Positions 27,426 to 36,943 are shown, numbered from the stretch's first letter. The stretch is DNA of 64,000 bases from PALSA-555 sp963821325 (GCA_963821325.1 CAWGDC010000002.1:1-64000), one strand, 5' to 3'. Numbers and translations: made by a program. The notes: generated from the sequence alone by a model not told the origin.

Positions 27426-28784
27426 GTGCGGATCGCAGTTGCAGGTGCGACGGGCTTTGTCGGGCGTGCCCTGGTACCTGCACTGCTCGAAGGTGGGCAT
27501 GAGCCTGTGGCGCTTGCTCGCCGCCCATCGGGGATACCTGGCGCAATAGGTCACAGGGTCGACATCGGCGACGAGAACGCGGTCCGGCTGACCCTCAGTG
27601 GTTGTGGAGCCGCCTACTACCTCGTGCATTCCCTCGAGCGGGGCGACTTCCGCTCGCGGGATCGAGACTTGGCGGAGAAGTTCGGTCGGGCGGCAGCCGC
27701 CGTTGGCGTCGAGCGCATTGTCTTTGTCGGCGGCCTTGGGGACCAGCCTAAGTCCGAGCATCTCATGAGCCGCCAAGAGACCGGCCGCGCGTTGGCCGAG
27801 GCAGGTGTCCCCGTGGTCGAGCTTCGCGCTGCGGTTGTGCTGGGAGCAGGCAGCATTTCCTTCGAGATGCTGCGCTACCTGACAGAGCGGCTGCCGCTGA
27901 TGGTTTGCCCGCGATGGGTGCGCACGCGGATCCAGCCCATCGCGCTCCGAGACATGCTCGGCTACTTACTCGAGGCGCTCAGCGTGGAGCCTGGAATCTA
28001 TGACATAGGTGGCGCCGACGTCACGACCTACCGAGACATGATCGCCACCTTCGCCTCCGCACGTGGTCTGCGGCCGCGACGAATTGTCGATGTTCCGTAC
28101 CTAACGCCCCGCCTCTCCTCCTATTGGGTTGACCTGGTCACACCGGTGGACCAGCGGGTGAGTCACGCGCTTATCAACAGCCTGGTCACAGAGGTCGTCG
28201 TCCGAGATGCCGCCCGGACTGAAGCCGCATTCTCCGTTCAGCCGATTGGCGCGCGCGAAGCAATTGTCAACGCGCTCGACGACCAGGCCGTCGAGGTTGG
28301 ACGCGATCTGCTTGACCGCGAGTCGGGGCTTGTCGACGGCGTCTACTCAGAGCGCGTCTCCATATCCATGACCTCGGGTCAAGGCGACGCCGTCGCCGCC
28401 GACTTCGACAGCATCGGTGGCAGCTACGAATGGTACGGCTTGGCGCGAGGTTGGCGGATGCGGCGGGCATTTGGGTACATCTTCGGCGAGCGTTGGCACC
28501 TTCGCGGCGCGTTGGCGGTGCGCGCTGGTGAAGGCGTCGACTGGTGGACGGTCGTACGTCACACGCAACGGGAGCTCGTGTTGCGGGGGCTCGGCTGGGT
28601 CGTGGGCGATTCATGGCTGGGCTGGCGATCTGACAATCAAGAGCTCGTTCAGGTCGGTGCGCTGCGACCTAAGGGCATCCCCGGTCTTGTGTACTGGAAG
28701 CTCTTGCAGCCGGTACATAGGCGAGTCTTCGTGACGTTGGCCCGTCATCGTCGCGAGCGGGCCGAAGCACTGACGAAGACCTAG
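27426..28784 (+). CDS. NAD(P)H-binding protein with DUF2867 domain
   Basis: The GTG at 27426 begins VRIAVAGATGFVGRALVPAL, a GxxGxxG atypical SDR motif. Residues 1-270 follow the NAD(P)-binding family (YYLVHSLERGDFRSRDRDLA, IVFVGGLGD). From about residue 300 a DUF2867 domain follows (SIGGSYEWYGLARGWRMRRA, GDSWLGWRSDN). The combination is common in Actinobacteria and Cyanobacteria, usually annotated only as an oxidoreductase. The total of 452 residues is normal. It is intact. Confidence 0.85.
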   Translation: MRIAVAGATGFVGRALVPALLEGGHEPVALARRPSGIPGAIGHRVDIGDENAVRLTLSGCGAAYYLVHSLERGDFRSRDRDLAEKFGRAAAAVGVERIVFVGGLGDQPKSEHLMSRQETGRALAEAGVPVVELRAAVVLGAGSISFEMLRYLTERLPLMVCPRWVRTRIQPIALRDMLGYLLEALSVEPGIYDIGGADVTTYRDMIATFASARGLRPRRIVDVPYLTPRLSSYWVDLVTPVDQRVSHALINSLVTEVVVRDAARTEAAFSVQPIGAREAIVNALDDQAVEVGRDLLDRESGLVDGVYSERVSISMTSGQGDAVAADFDSIGGSYEWYGLARGWRMRRAFGYIFGERWHLRGALAVRAGEGVDWWTVVRHTQRELVLRGLGWVVGDSWLGWRSDNQELVQVGALRPKGIPGLVYWKLLQPVHRRVFVTLARHRRERAEALTKT

Positions 28785-29061
28785 GTGCCGCGAGCACACG
28801 CTTGCGGTGGTCGAGGCCTACGGGCTTCGCGCCCTCGTTGTCGAACACCAGGTGGACCTGGCGAGGGTGTTGCTCAGCCACGGCGGGCCCGGCGACGGCG
28901 ACCGTCCGAAGAACGCTGCGCACGGAGGCACTCGACGCCGCGGAAGGACTTGGCCTCGGCACCGCCGCTCGGGATGGCCGCCAGGGGAATCGACGAGGCG
29001 CTCCCGACCCTTCTCGGGCCTCAGCAACGCGAGCGGACTCGGCGGCACGGAGCCCTGCGCG

Positions 29062-29240
29062 CTCATAGCCCGGAGGTCGCAGGTTCAAGCCCCGCCCCCG
29101 CCACCGTCGAAACCGCAAGTCGCAGGCCCGGAGCGAAAGCTCGGGGCCTTTCCTGCTGATGCTCATGTTGCGGTAGTTCGGTGCCATGTGGTGCCAAACC
29201 GGTGCCACGCGCAGCGTCGCCGCCTACCGCGCGGGGTCGC
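29062..29240 (+). repeat. tRNA-Met 3' fragment (copy 6), diverged
   Basis: The core 29062-29105 has several substitutions (CTCATAGCCCGGAGGTCGCA) and lacks the last A of CCA. The T-arm no longer pairs fully. An imperfect hairpin lies at 29123-29148. The CATGTTGCGGTAGTTCGGTG stretch follows, nearly identical to 24520. The leader seen before copies 2-5 is not recognisable, and the 277 bases upstream (28785-29061) hold no gene that I can support. Confidence 0.75.
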
Positions 29241-29407
29241 GTCGACGCAGGTGAGGTGACGGTCCGCGCGCGTGGGCGACCTTCGGGTTCTCGACCCGAC
29301 GATCCGGTCATCCTGGGAGCTCACGATCAGCATGTCCGGTTGCTAATCGCCAGCCGCATGACACGAATGGCCGGGACGCTCAACCACTGTCCCTGCGCCG
29401 TCTCACC

Positions 29408-30064
29408 TCAGACGGAAGTGGGGTACGCGGCAACCAGGAGCCGCATGAGTCGCGGGAACGTCGGCGTAAAGCGGCCCTGGCCCCATTCGAGGTGCGGCTC
29501 ATTGGCCATTGCCTGGGTGAGCACTCCACTGATCAACGTCGAGACGAGGTAGACGGCCTCGTCGGAGTCGGCCTCGGGGCCGAGCTGGCCGGCGGCGACA
29601 GCGTCAGCGAGCGCGGCACGTTGGAGGGCGACCATCTCGACACTCGGCGCGAGCGCTGCGGGGGAGGGCTCGAAGCTCGGGACAGGACGCCAGAAGAGCA
29701 GCTGGGCGATCGCCCGGTTCGCCAGCAGCCATCGTCCGCTCGCTTCGAGGCCAGTTGTCAGGGCGACCAATCCAGGCTCGGCGGCGGCCATGGCCTGGCG
29801 CAGCACCGCGAGGTGTTCGCGTTGGCCCCGCCCGAAGAGCGCGTCGTAGACGGCCATGAGCGACGGGAAGTACTTGTAGAGCGAAGGGGGCTGGACCCCG
29901 AGGCGACGTGCTACCTCGGCCAGGCTGAGGCCGGTCACCCCGTGCTCGGTCATCACGTCTTCGGCGATGTCGAGGATTTCCTCGATGGTCTCCTGGCGGC
30001 GTCGGGCGCGGCGGTCGGGCCGCCCGGGCGTCGGTGCCTCCTCGGGGACGCCAGCGCGTGCCAT
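29408..30064 (-). CDS. TetR family regulator
   Basis: ATG 30064 gives 218 residues. The N-terminal HTH reads RRRQETIEEILDIAEDVMTE, then HGVTGLSLAEVARRLGVQPP and SLYKYFPSLMAVYDALF, a textbook TetR fold. The C-terminal ligand domain includes WLLANRAIAQLLFW and VYLVSTLISGVLTQAM. It is divergent from the SRPBCC gene at 30150 with an operator-like palindrome between, so it probably controls that gene. Ligand unknown. Confidence 0.9.
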   Translation of the reverse strand: MARAGVPEEAPTPGRPDRRARRRQETIEEILDIAEDVMTEHGVTGLSLAEVARRLGVQPPSLYKYFPSLMAVYDALFGRGQREHLAVLRQAMAAAEPGLVALTTGLEASGRWLLANRAIAQLLFWRPVPSFEPSPAALAPSVEMVALQRAALADAVAAGQLGPEADSDEAVYLVSTLISGVLTQAMANEPHLEWGQGRFTPTFPRLMRLLVAAYPTSV

Positions 30065-30095
30065 CCGCTCTACGGTAACAAACGCTAGGCTTGAC

Positions 30096-30111
30096 AGCAA
30101 GAGCTACTGCT
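30096..30111. promoter_or_regulatory. Operator-like palindrome between TetR and SRPBCC
   Basis: AGCAAGAGCTACTGCT is a 16 bp imperfect palindrome centred on AGCT, nested in a wider pair AGGCT (30087) and AGCCT (30115). A TTGACA hexamer at 30091 and TAGCCT 17 bases on could form the promoter of the plus-strand gene, so binding here would block it. This is inference from sequence only. Confidence 0.5.
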
Positions 30112-30149
30112 AATAGCCTGAGGCACACACCGTCTGACTAGGAGCTGGG

Positions 30150-30656
30150 ATGTCTGCGAAGAACGGACGCTGGTGGCTGACCGAGGACAGCGAGGACATC
30201 GTCGTCCGGGCACCGGCTGAAGCGGTCTATGACCTGGTGGCCGAGTTGACGCGCATGGGCGAATGGAGCCCGGAGTGCCAACGCGTGGAATGGGAGGATG
30301 GCGCCAACGGTCCGACCGCGGGGGCGAGGTTCGTCGGCCACAACCGGGGTGGACCGTTTCACCTGATGCGCTGGTCGCGTCACGGGCGCGTCCTGACCGC
30401 CGAACCGGGTCGAGAGTTCGCGTTTGTGACCGAGGAGGGCGGGCGCGAGTCCACACTCTGGCGGTACCGATTCGAGCCGGTCGAGGGCGGCACCCGGGTC
30501 ACCGAGTCCTATGAGGTGAAGTGGATCCCGACCTGGGCCCGGATCGTCGACGTCCCCACGAACCGGCACCGCGAGCTCCAAGGAGCGATGCGCCACACGC
30601 TCGAGCAACTCAAGACCGCCGCCGAACGAGTGACAACCGAAAGAGACAGCTCGTGA
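30150..30656 (+). CDS. SRPBCC family protein
   Basis: ATG 30150 has AGGAG just before. The 168 residues follow the START-like/polyketide-cyclase fold: DIVVRAPAEAVYDLVAELTR, MGEWSPECQRVEWEDGANGP, GARFVGHNRGG, then a C-terminal helix LQGAMRHTLEQLKTAAER. Such proteins bind hydrophobic ligands. It lies divergent from the TetR gene, which probably regulates it. The gene is complete. Confidence 0.85.
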   Translation: MSAKNGRWWLTEDSEDIVVRAPAEAVYDLVAELTRMGEWSPECQRVEWEDGANGPTAGARFVGHNRGGPFHLMRWSRHGRVLTAEPGREFAFVTEEGGRESTLWRYRFEPVEGGTRVTESYEVKWIPTWARIVDVPTNRHRELQGAMRHTLEQLKTAAERVTTERDSS

Positions 30657-30766
30657 TCACTGCTCGACGAACGCCTCGGTGCTCGAGGCGATCGCGATCC
30701 AGTCGGCCGGGCCGATCGGGTACCGGGCGCGACCTCCACGCCGCGGCGAGGCAGGCGGAGGCGCGT

Positions 30767-31873
30767 TTAGCCCGTCTGCAGCGCGGTTAGTGCGCCCCGC
30801 AAGATGACCCCGACGCCGGCCGCGGCGCTGTAGCTACACGCGAATGTGACCGTGCCGCTGGAGGCGAGAGTCACGATGCCGGTCGCGCTGATCCCGGTCG
30901 CATTGCCGCTCAGTGTGATGCCGTTCGGCACATAGCTCGATCCGGTCAAGGAGCACGTGAGTGATGCCTGCGCGTTCGTGAAGGCGAGCCCGTCGCCCAT
31001 CACCGAGACGAGGTACTTGCCCGCCGAAAGCGTCACCGTGGCGACGGTCGTCGACGTGTCTGGAGTCGTGAGCCGAGTGAAAGGAAACGCGGCTTGCTGC
31101 ACACTGCTGACTCCAGGCGGGCCCTGGGCGCCGGTCGCCCCCGTGCTTCCTTGCGGGCCGGTCGCTCCGTTGGTTCCGTTGCAGACATAAGAGACGGTCA
31201 CCGGGCCGGCCCCGACACTCGTTGTGAGCTTCTTACCGCCGTTCGGGCAGTTCACACCCGGGGGCTCGTTCGTCACCGCCACATTCGCCGAGGCGCCGTT
31301 CACACCGTTGTTGCCGGGAGCCCCAGGAGCTCCGGCGCTACCCGGAATTCCAGGCGGGCCCTGGGCGCCGGTCGCCCCCGTGCTTCCTTGCGGGCCGGTC
31401 GCTCCGGTCGCTCCGTTGGTTCCGTTGCAGACATAGGAGACGGTTAGCGGGCCGGCCCCGACACTCGTTGTGAGCTTCTTACCGCCGTTCGGGCAGTTCA
31501 CACCCGGGGGCTCGTTCGTCACCGCTACATTCGCCGAGGCGCCGTTCACACCGTTGTTGCCGGGAGCCCCAGGAGCTCCGGCGCTACCCGGTATCCCTGC
31601 AATGCCCTGGCTGCCCTGTGGACCTTGGTTCCCTTGGGGTCCGCGCTGGTTCCAGGTGATGAGCGTCTCGTCGTGTCGGCACTGCTGATGCGCGGGATCG
31701 ATGATGCGCAGCGCGCCCCGACCACCTTCGCCCCCACGCCGCGCCACGCAGCCCGTGATCGTGGTGCTCGGACTCGAGGTCGACGCCGATGCCAAAGCGA
31801 CGGTTCCAACCGCGAGTGCTGTGACGAGACTCGCAGCGAACCCAACGACCACGCGTGAACGCAAGAGCTTCAT
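30767..31873 (-). CDS. Secreted collagen-like repeat protein
   Basis: The start is ATG 31873 or 31879. A signal peptide (LLRSRVVVGFAASLVTALAV) is followed by a cysteine-containing head. Then come two long repeats in which Gly-X-Y triplets (GPQGNQGPQGSQGIAG, GSAGAPGAPGNNGVNG) alternate with a non-collagen segment, VAVTNEPPGVNCPNGGKKLT. The C-terminal 110 residues form a beta-rich domain (YLVSVMGDGLAFTNAQASLT). Collagen-like stalks of this kind occur in surface or spore proteins of bacteria; the function here is unknown. An internal tandem duplication of about 240 bp is visible in the DNA. Confidence 0.8.
   Translation of the reverse strand: MKLLRSRVVVGFAASLVTALAVGTVALASASTSSPSTTITGCVARRGGEGGRGALRIIDPAHQQCRHDETLITWNQRGPQGNQGPQGSQGIAGIPGSAGAPGAPGNNGVNGASANVAVTNEPPGVNCPNGGKKLTTSVGAGPLTVSYVCNGTNGATGATGPQGSTGATGAQGPPGIPGSAGAPGAPGNNGVNGASANVAVTNEPPGVNCPNGGKKLTTSVGAGPVTVSYVCNGTNGATGPQGSTGATGAQGPPGVSSVQQAAFPFTRLTTPDTSTTVATVTLSAGKYLVSVMGDGLAFTNAQASLTCSLTGSSYVPNGITLSGNATGISATGIVTLASSGTVTFACSYSAAAGVGVILRGALTALQTG
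31116..31598 (-). repeat. Tandem ~240 bp repeat inside collagen-like gene
   Basis: Two adjacent units, about 31116-31352 (79 codons) and 31353-31598 (82 codons), are almost identical. They differ by one extra GAT tripeptide (GATGATG versus GATG) and a few silent or single changes (GPLTV versus GPVTV). The near-identity points to a recent duplication or to continuing recombination; the copy number may differ among strains. Confidence 0.85.
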
Positions 31874-32132
31874 GCCCAACCCCCAAGCGTCTGATTAGTT
31901 GCCCAATCGCTAGCACGACCCCTGGTCGCGGGCCAGCGGCTCCGAAGACGAGCGAGGGACAGGGCTGCAACGTGCAGCTGAGTCTGCTCACTCGGCATGC
32001 GCCGTCCGTCAGCGCCACGCCTATGCTCCTGGGCATGGCACTAGGTGCACGCAGGCGTACCGGCGCACGACGCCTCTGCGGCTAGAACCATCGAGAACAG
32101 CCCATGTGGCCGGCGCGCGTGGACGTGCTCGC

Positions 32133-32345
32133 CGTCACCGATCTGGTCACCAGCAGGACCAGGCTCAGAGACTTTGGACGGACGCCATCACACTCGACGG
32201 ACTGCCTGTCGAACTCGGGGCTACTCGGTGTGTCTCGGCGGGTCTGGGCAGACGGGTGTCAAGACCCTCATAACGCGGCGGGCTCAATTTCCGCCCCCGT
32301 CACGATCTAAGACCAGGTCAGAGGCGCCGCCTCGGCGGGGCTCGC
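32133..32345 (+). repeat. tRNA-Met 3' fragment (copy 7), strongly decayed
   Basis: The core 32267-32304 keeps CTCATAACGCG and CCGCCCCCGTCAC, but the T-arm is broken by a deletion. The leader GTCACCGATCTGGTCACCAG (32133) and GGGTGTCAAGACC directly before the core are recognisable. CCAGGTCAGAGGCGCCGCCT follows as in copy 4. The remainder of 31880-32512 holds no gene that I can support. Confidence 0.75.
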
Positions 32346-32512
32346 TGGCTTCGTGTGTTCTTCCGGGTTGGAACTCGGTGGAAGGGCCGAGCGGGCCTTC
32401 GAAGGTTCGTGCGGCGGGGGCTTGCATCCCCGGGAGCTCGTGCTGATAGGTCGCCGTCGGCCGGCCCCCGACTCCGTCGGCGTCCGTGCCGGCGCCCGCG
32501 CTCCCGTCGTGC

Positions 32513-34012
32513 CTATAGCGGCGGAGCTGCTCCACCGTCCGTCGACTTCCACGCCGGCTTGCGGAACCGGTCCAGCAGGAAGGGCGGGAGGACCCCGATC
32601 GCCAGGATCCCAGCGAGGATCAGCGAGGCGTACACGAGCGGGTTCGAGTGGCCGAACTGTGACGGCGAGACGAACCCGATCAGGAGCGCGAGCAGGGACG
32701 ATGCGGTGCCGACCACGCACAGCAGGCCGAGCAGCGGAGCCCGATACCCGCGAGCGCGATTCGGCTGCGAGCGACGCAACCTCACCGCCGCGACGAACAT
32801 CAGCACGTACATGATCAGGTACACCTGCGTGGCCATCGCCACGAAGATCCAGTAGTCGCGTGAGACGTCCGGCACGAACGCATAGAGGAGGGCGATGACC
32901 GTGATCACGACGCCCTGCGCCGAGAGGATCCGCACCTCGATGCCGTTGCCGTTGACCCGCTGGAAGTAGGGGGGGAGGAAGCCCTGCTCACGGCCGATCC
33001 TGAGGAGCCCCTCGGACGGGCCGTCCAGCCAGGCCAGCATCCCGGCGAGCGCACCGACGGCCAGGGCGATGGCGATCAGCGGCGTCGCGAACGCCAGGCC
33101 GAAGTGTGCGAGGAGGCTGTGGAAGGCCTGCATGATGCCCGCCGTGAAGCTGATCTGATGCGAGGGGACCACCCACGCGATCGCGAGCGTCGGGAGGATG
33201 AAGACGGCGAGGACCAGCGCCATGGCGAGGAAGATGGACTTCGGGAACTCGCGACCGGGGTTCCGGAGCTCGTCGACGTGCACGGCGTTGACCTCGATGC
33301 CGGCATAGGTGAAGAAGCTGTTGACGATCAGCACGACGCTCGCGAGCCCCGACCAGGCTGGCAGGATCTGGTGCGTGGTCATCGGCGCGGCCGAGTGGTT
33401 CCCCTGGAGCAGGTAGGCGGCGCCCAGCGCGACGAGGATCGCCCCGGGGATCAGGGTCCCGACGAGCGTCCCGCTCGACGACAACGCGGCCACGAGGCCC
33501 AACCCGCGCGAGGACAAGAGAACCCCGCCCCAGAACAGGATGATGATGATCGCGGCGGTGTAGACGCCGTCACTCGCCAGGCGCGGCTCGATTGCGTAGG
33601 CGAGCGTCGCGCCGACGAAGGCGAGCAGCGCCGGATAGTAGAAGATCGTCTGCGCGAACTCGCACCACACCGCGAGCAGTCCCATTGGCGCCGAGACACC
33701 TTCGCGCACCCAGTTGTAGACGCCGCCCGGCCAGCCCGACGCGAGCTCGGCGGCGACGAGCGACACAGGTACCAAGAAGACGATGGCGGGGAGGACGTAG
33801 AGGAAGACCGAGGCGAGGCCCAGCACCGACATCGCCGGTGCTGACCCGAGGTAGCCGACCGAGCCCACCGTCATCATCGCCAGCGTGGTCCAAGCGATAT
33901 ATCGCCGACCCGCTGGGCGCACGGCGCGGTGGACGGGACGCGGCGCGCCGCGATCTCGAGCGCCGGCAGCCGCGAGCGTCGCTCGCGGCTGTCGGCGCCT
34001 TCGCACCCACAT
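32513..34012 (-). CDS. APC-superfamily amino acid permease
   Basis: The 499 residues contain about 12 membrane segments, starting YIAWTTLAMMTVGSVGYLGS. The family's conserved segment after TM2 appears as ELASGWPGGVYNWVREGVSA. Further marks are FFTYAGIEVNAVHVDELRNP and REFPKSIFLAMALV, and a late LAWLDGPSEGLLRIGREQGF with LPPYFQRVNGNG. These motifs are closest to the glutamate/GABA antiporter-type APC transporters. The first 35 residues are arginine-rich and look non-coding, so the true start is probably near residue 36-46. Substrate unknown. Confidence 0.85.
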   Translation of the reverse strand: MWVRRRRQPRATLAAAGARDRGAPRPVHRAVRPAGRRYIAWTTLAMMTVGSVGYLGSAPAMSVLGLASVFLYVLPAIVFLVPVSLVAAELASGWPGGVYNWVREGVSAPMGLLAVWCEFAQTIFYYPALLAFVGATLAYAIEPRLASDGVYTAAIIIILFWGGVLLSSRGLGLVAALSSSGTLVGTLIPGAILVALGAAYLLQGNHSAAPMTTHQILPAWSGLASVVLIVNSFFTYAGIEVNAVHVDELRNPGREFPKSIFLAMALVLAVFILPTLAIAWVVPSHQISFTAGIMQAFHSLLAHFGLAFATPLIAIALAVGALAGMLAWLDGPSEGLLRIGREQGFLPPYFQRVNGNGIEVRILSAQGVVITVIALLYAFVPDVSRDYWIFVAMATQVYLIMYVLMFVAAVRLRRSQPNRARGYRAPLLGLLCVVGTASSLLALLIGFVSPSQFGHSNPLVYASLILAGILAIGVLPPFLLDRFRKPAWKSTDGGAAPPL

Positions 34013-34211
34013 GGATCACGCTCGCTGGCTCGAGGTCGGGATCAGCTGGCGGCGTGCGCCCGCAGACGCTGGTTCGCCCGTCGCCGAATCGGTCCGGAAG
34101 CCGTGGATCTTCGCCGCGTCGGACCAGCGTCGCAAAGCCAACGAGCAGGTGCAGAGTCGGCGAGGCCGTGCGGTGATCCTTGACGGCCCAAGAACCTTGT
34201 CATCGGACTTG

Positions 34212-35735
34212 TTAAGGCCAGCGCTGAACGATGCCGGAGGCGTTGTACTCGGCAGCGGTCGGGCGGCGCACGAAGATGTACACCGCGCGGCACGGCCCGC
34301 CGTTGCAGGCGTTCGCCTTGTTGTCGATGCTTGCACCAGTCGTGATGTTGAAGGAGACGCGGAGCGGGGGACTTCGTGAGTCGTTTCCGTTGAGGCATAG
34401 GAGATAGTTCGCGGGGTTCCGGAGGAACCTCGGACACCACATCGTCGAAGTCCAGGTGTACTCAGAATTGGTATAGAGCTGGGCGTTGTTCCGCAGGAAC
34501 GCAGCACCGTCGCTCCCTCGGTCGCGAAGTAGATCGCTCACCTGTTGTGGTGTGGGCACCTTCCAGCTGCTCTGCGGCGCGGTGTCCCTCGCTGTGTTGA
34601 TCCACGAGAGTGCCTGGTCCTCGTCCTCGGTGACGAGGGGCCACTTCAATTGACAAGGCCCACTGGTAACCGGCGGGCACACTGCCGTGAGCGGGAATCC
34701 GGCAATCTGGGAGATCCCACACACTGCTGGCGACTGGAGGCTGTTCACGAGACAGCTGTTGTTGGTCGACCACATCAATCCCGTCCGCATGTCGACGGTG
34801 GTGCCGCTGGGCAGCTGCGTGAACCGGTTGAACTGGTCTTGGACGCCCTTGATGAAGTCGTTCCTCGTGCCCATCACGTCGATTCCGGAGGGGGGATAGG
34901 CCTGCCAGTAGTTCGACCACAGGGTGATGTACGCGAGTTCGGCGGTCAGGACGTAGGCAAAATAGGCTTGGATGATCTTGGTATCGGTCGCCGTGAAGAA
35001 GTACTTCTTCGCGGCGTTGTCGGAGGCCACTTTGGCCAGGGCGTCGTACAGGCCGCCCCCCAAGCTGGCGTTGCCTCGGACCGACGCCAACACCTCCTGT
35101 GGCGTCTTGCTGGCAATGTTCTTGTCGATCAGCTGGCCGAGGTGGCCCTTGTAGAACTCGTTCGGCTGGTAGAACGCGCCTGGCTGTGGTCTTTCTGTCA
35201 GCCACTCTTTGCAGGTCGCGTTCGTCTTGAGAAACTCGTATGACTTCCCTTCGCAGGTCTGGACGACGAAGTTGAAGATCTGCATCGTCTGGAGGATGAG
35301 CGAGGGTCGCAGCTCGTTCAGCTTCTGGTCCAGGTAAGAGATGTCGACCGTCGCTCTGATCTCGTCGGTCGTCCTCTTGATGTCGTCCAGCTTCTGGTTG
35401 ATGACTGCCAGTTGCTGCAAGATCTCGATCCGCTCCTTCTGCTCCGTCGAACCGAAGAAGCGAAAGAGGTCGCCGATACCTCCCATCTGGCATTTCGGCG
35501 TGCTGGGGTTCTGGTAGCACTCGTACGAGTTTGAAGAGTTGTACAGGCTCAGCAGACCCGCCTTGACGAGGTCCAACACCACGTCTGCCCCGGCCGGGGC
35601 CGTGAGTTGAGGGACCGGCAGCACTCCGAGCAGCAGACCACTCACGGTCACCGCCGCGAGGGCACTCGCGAGCCGGCGTCGGTGCTCACGCTTGCCTGGC
35701 CGCCGCTCGATCCGGCGGCGCCACGCCGCTCTCAT
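34212..35735 (-). CDS. Secreted protein with DUF1566-like C-terminus
   Basis: The 507 residues begin with a basic N-terminus and a signal sequence (RLASALAAVTVSGLLLGVLP). The middle (residues 75-300) is helical and may form coiled coils (KERIEILQQLAVINQKLDDI, KRTTDEIRATVDISYLDQKL). The C-terminal part resembles the DUF1566/Lcl fold: TVDMRTGLMWSTNN, ALSWINTARDT, then WKVPTPQQVSDLL where family members have WRLPT. Such domains occur in surface or fimbrial-type proteins. It is intact. Confidence 0.7.
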   Translation of the reverse strand: MRAAWRRRIERRPGKREHRRRLASALAAVTVSGLLLGVLPVPQLTAPAGADVVLDLVKAGLLSLYNSSNSYECYQNPSTPKCQMGGIGDLFRFFGSTEQKERIEILQQLAVINQKLDDIKRTTDEIRATVDISYLDQKLNELRPSLILQTMQIFNFVVQTCEGKSYEFLKTNATCKEWLTERPQPGAFYQPNEFYKGHLGQLIDKNIASKTPQEVLASVRGNASLGGGLYDALAKVASDNAAKKYFFTATDTKIIQAYFAYVLTAELAYITLWSNYWQAYPPSGIDVMGTRNDFIKGVQDQFNRFTQLPSGTTVDMRTGLMWSTNNSCLVNSLQSPAVCGISQIAGFPLTAVCPPVTSGPCQLKWPLVTEDEDQALSWINTARDTAPQSSWKVPTPQQVSDLLRDRGSDGAAFLRNNAQLYTNSEYTWTSTMWCPRFLRNPANYLLCLNGNDSRSPPLRVSFNITTGASIDNKANACNGGPCRAVYIFVRRPTAAEYNASGIVQRWP

Positions 35736-36415
35736 CGACTGCCCCTACCCTTCCGCCGGGTCGACGCTGCCGGCAACGGCGATCAGCCAGGGCGTCAAGC
35801 TGCCAACTCCCTCCGGGGGTCCTCCTCGGAGGATCGGCCGAGGGTCGCCTCGGATTGAGACCTCTTTCTCCGATGCCGCATCCAGGCACTCGCGCGCCCG
35901 ACCTGACCTGACCTGCCGCAACGGGGCAGCCGATGGCGGCAAGCCGTGAGTCGTGCCGGTGCAAACGGCTCCAGGGAAGGCCGTGCACGAGCTGCGGTCT
36001 CACTCGTCAGGTCCGGGTTCCTGTCACTTCGAGCCCACTCGCATGTTGGAGGCGCGGCAACGGCCTCCCGCGAGGTGGCCTCGGGTCCTCGACCCGGCGA
36101 GCGCCCGCGCAGCGCTTCTCATGGCGTCGCTACCTTGCTGCGTCGATGGCGGATGACGTGCGGGCGACCTGCTCCAGGCGATCGTCCGGATCTCGACTCG
36201 GGGCCGGGCAGACGTCGGGCCTCTTCGTCATAGCCCGCACCCCGGCGCGGCCAGCAAGGTCCCACCGTTCTTATGCGGGACGGCCGTTCGTCGGTCGAAC
36301 GCTGCAGCCTGCGGGATCTCGGTCAACGACGCCCACCACTGACAACTTGCTCGACAGGAGCGAACACTGTGTCGGGATCTTGCCAGTCGGAGGGATGCCC
36401 GTTACGTTCGCTTCC
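35736..36415. other. Long spacer, no gene seen
   Basis: All frames in these 680 bases are short, arginine-rich or without coding pattern. I see no tRNA, repeat core or strong hairpin. It may hold the decayed remains of one integrated element. Confidence 0.4.
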
Positions 36416-36702
36416 ATGCTCGAACTCGATCTCCACGCGACCGGATACAACATCGTCGCCATGTTCGACGGACGCGTCCTGGAGATCTTCGGGCCCCTGT
36501 CCGACGACTCAAGTCGGGCCCATGTCAAGTTCCTGTCGCTCTCGGTGGCCGGTCCTGACAAGAAGGGCCGGCGCGACATCTGGCTGAAACGAGGCGGGGA
36601 GATGCTCTTCCTCGGCTCGCCAAGCTCGACGATGCGCAGTTCGAGGCAGCTCAGCCGCTGCTTGACGCATTGAGGAACGCAGGCGTGAGCACGACTGCCT
36701 GA
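36416..36702 (+). pseudogene. Small hypothetical protein, frameshifted
   Basis: From ATG 36416 the frame reads MLELDLHATGYNIVAMFDGR, then VLEIFGPLSDDSSRAHVKFL and GPDKKGRRDIWLKRGGEMLF. The frame then loses sense near 36615, while the neighbouring frame gives LAKLDDAQFEAAQPLLDALR and stops at 36700-36702. Joined, it is a 95-residue protein with a beta-sandwich start and C-terminal helix, PH-domain-like in pattern but not certain. A one-base indel explains the break. Confidence 0.6.
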
Positions 36703-36788
36703 GGAGCTCCCAGCCAGTTCGTGCTCAGCGACGGTCAGTCTCCGAACCCGCGGACAGCCGATCCTGTCACCGCGCCGGGATCTGTGCC

Positions 36789-36910
36789 GTCACCGAGCTC
36801 GTCACCAACGGGGCCACATCGGGCGTCTCCGGATGGACTGATCGACACCGGACGGATCGAGGCGCTCACAACCCGAAGGTCGCGGGATACAAATCCCGCT
36901 CCCGCCACCA
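36789..36910 (+). repeat. tRNA-Met 3' fragment (copy 8), right end of array
   Basis: The core 36865-36910 reads CTCACAACCCG with one inserted base in the T-loop (GCGGGATACAAATCCCGC) and keeps CCACCA. The leader GTCACCGAGCTCGTCACCAA starts at 36789. No further copy is seen to 64000, so this is the probable right border of the tRNA-associated island within the window. Confidence 0.85.
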
Positions 36911-36943
36911 TCGCGCAGGTCGGGCACCTGACCGCTCGAGCAA

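Noticed and set aside
28785..29061. Possible plus-strand gene (VVEAYGLRALVVEHQVDLAR)
   Set aside because: The stretch is short, has no good start or homology that I recognise and is bordered by decayed repeat; I left it as non-coding.
10059..36910. Complete tRNA genes at the eight CCA-ending repeats
   Set aside because: The 5' halves needed for acceptor, D-arm and anticodon stem are missing in every copy; the leader bases do not pair with the acceptor strand.
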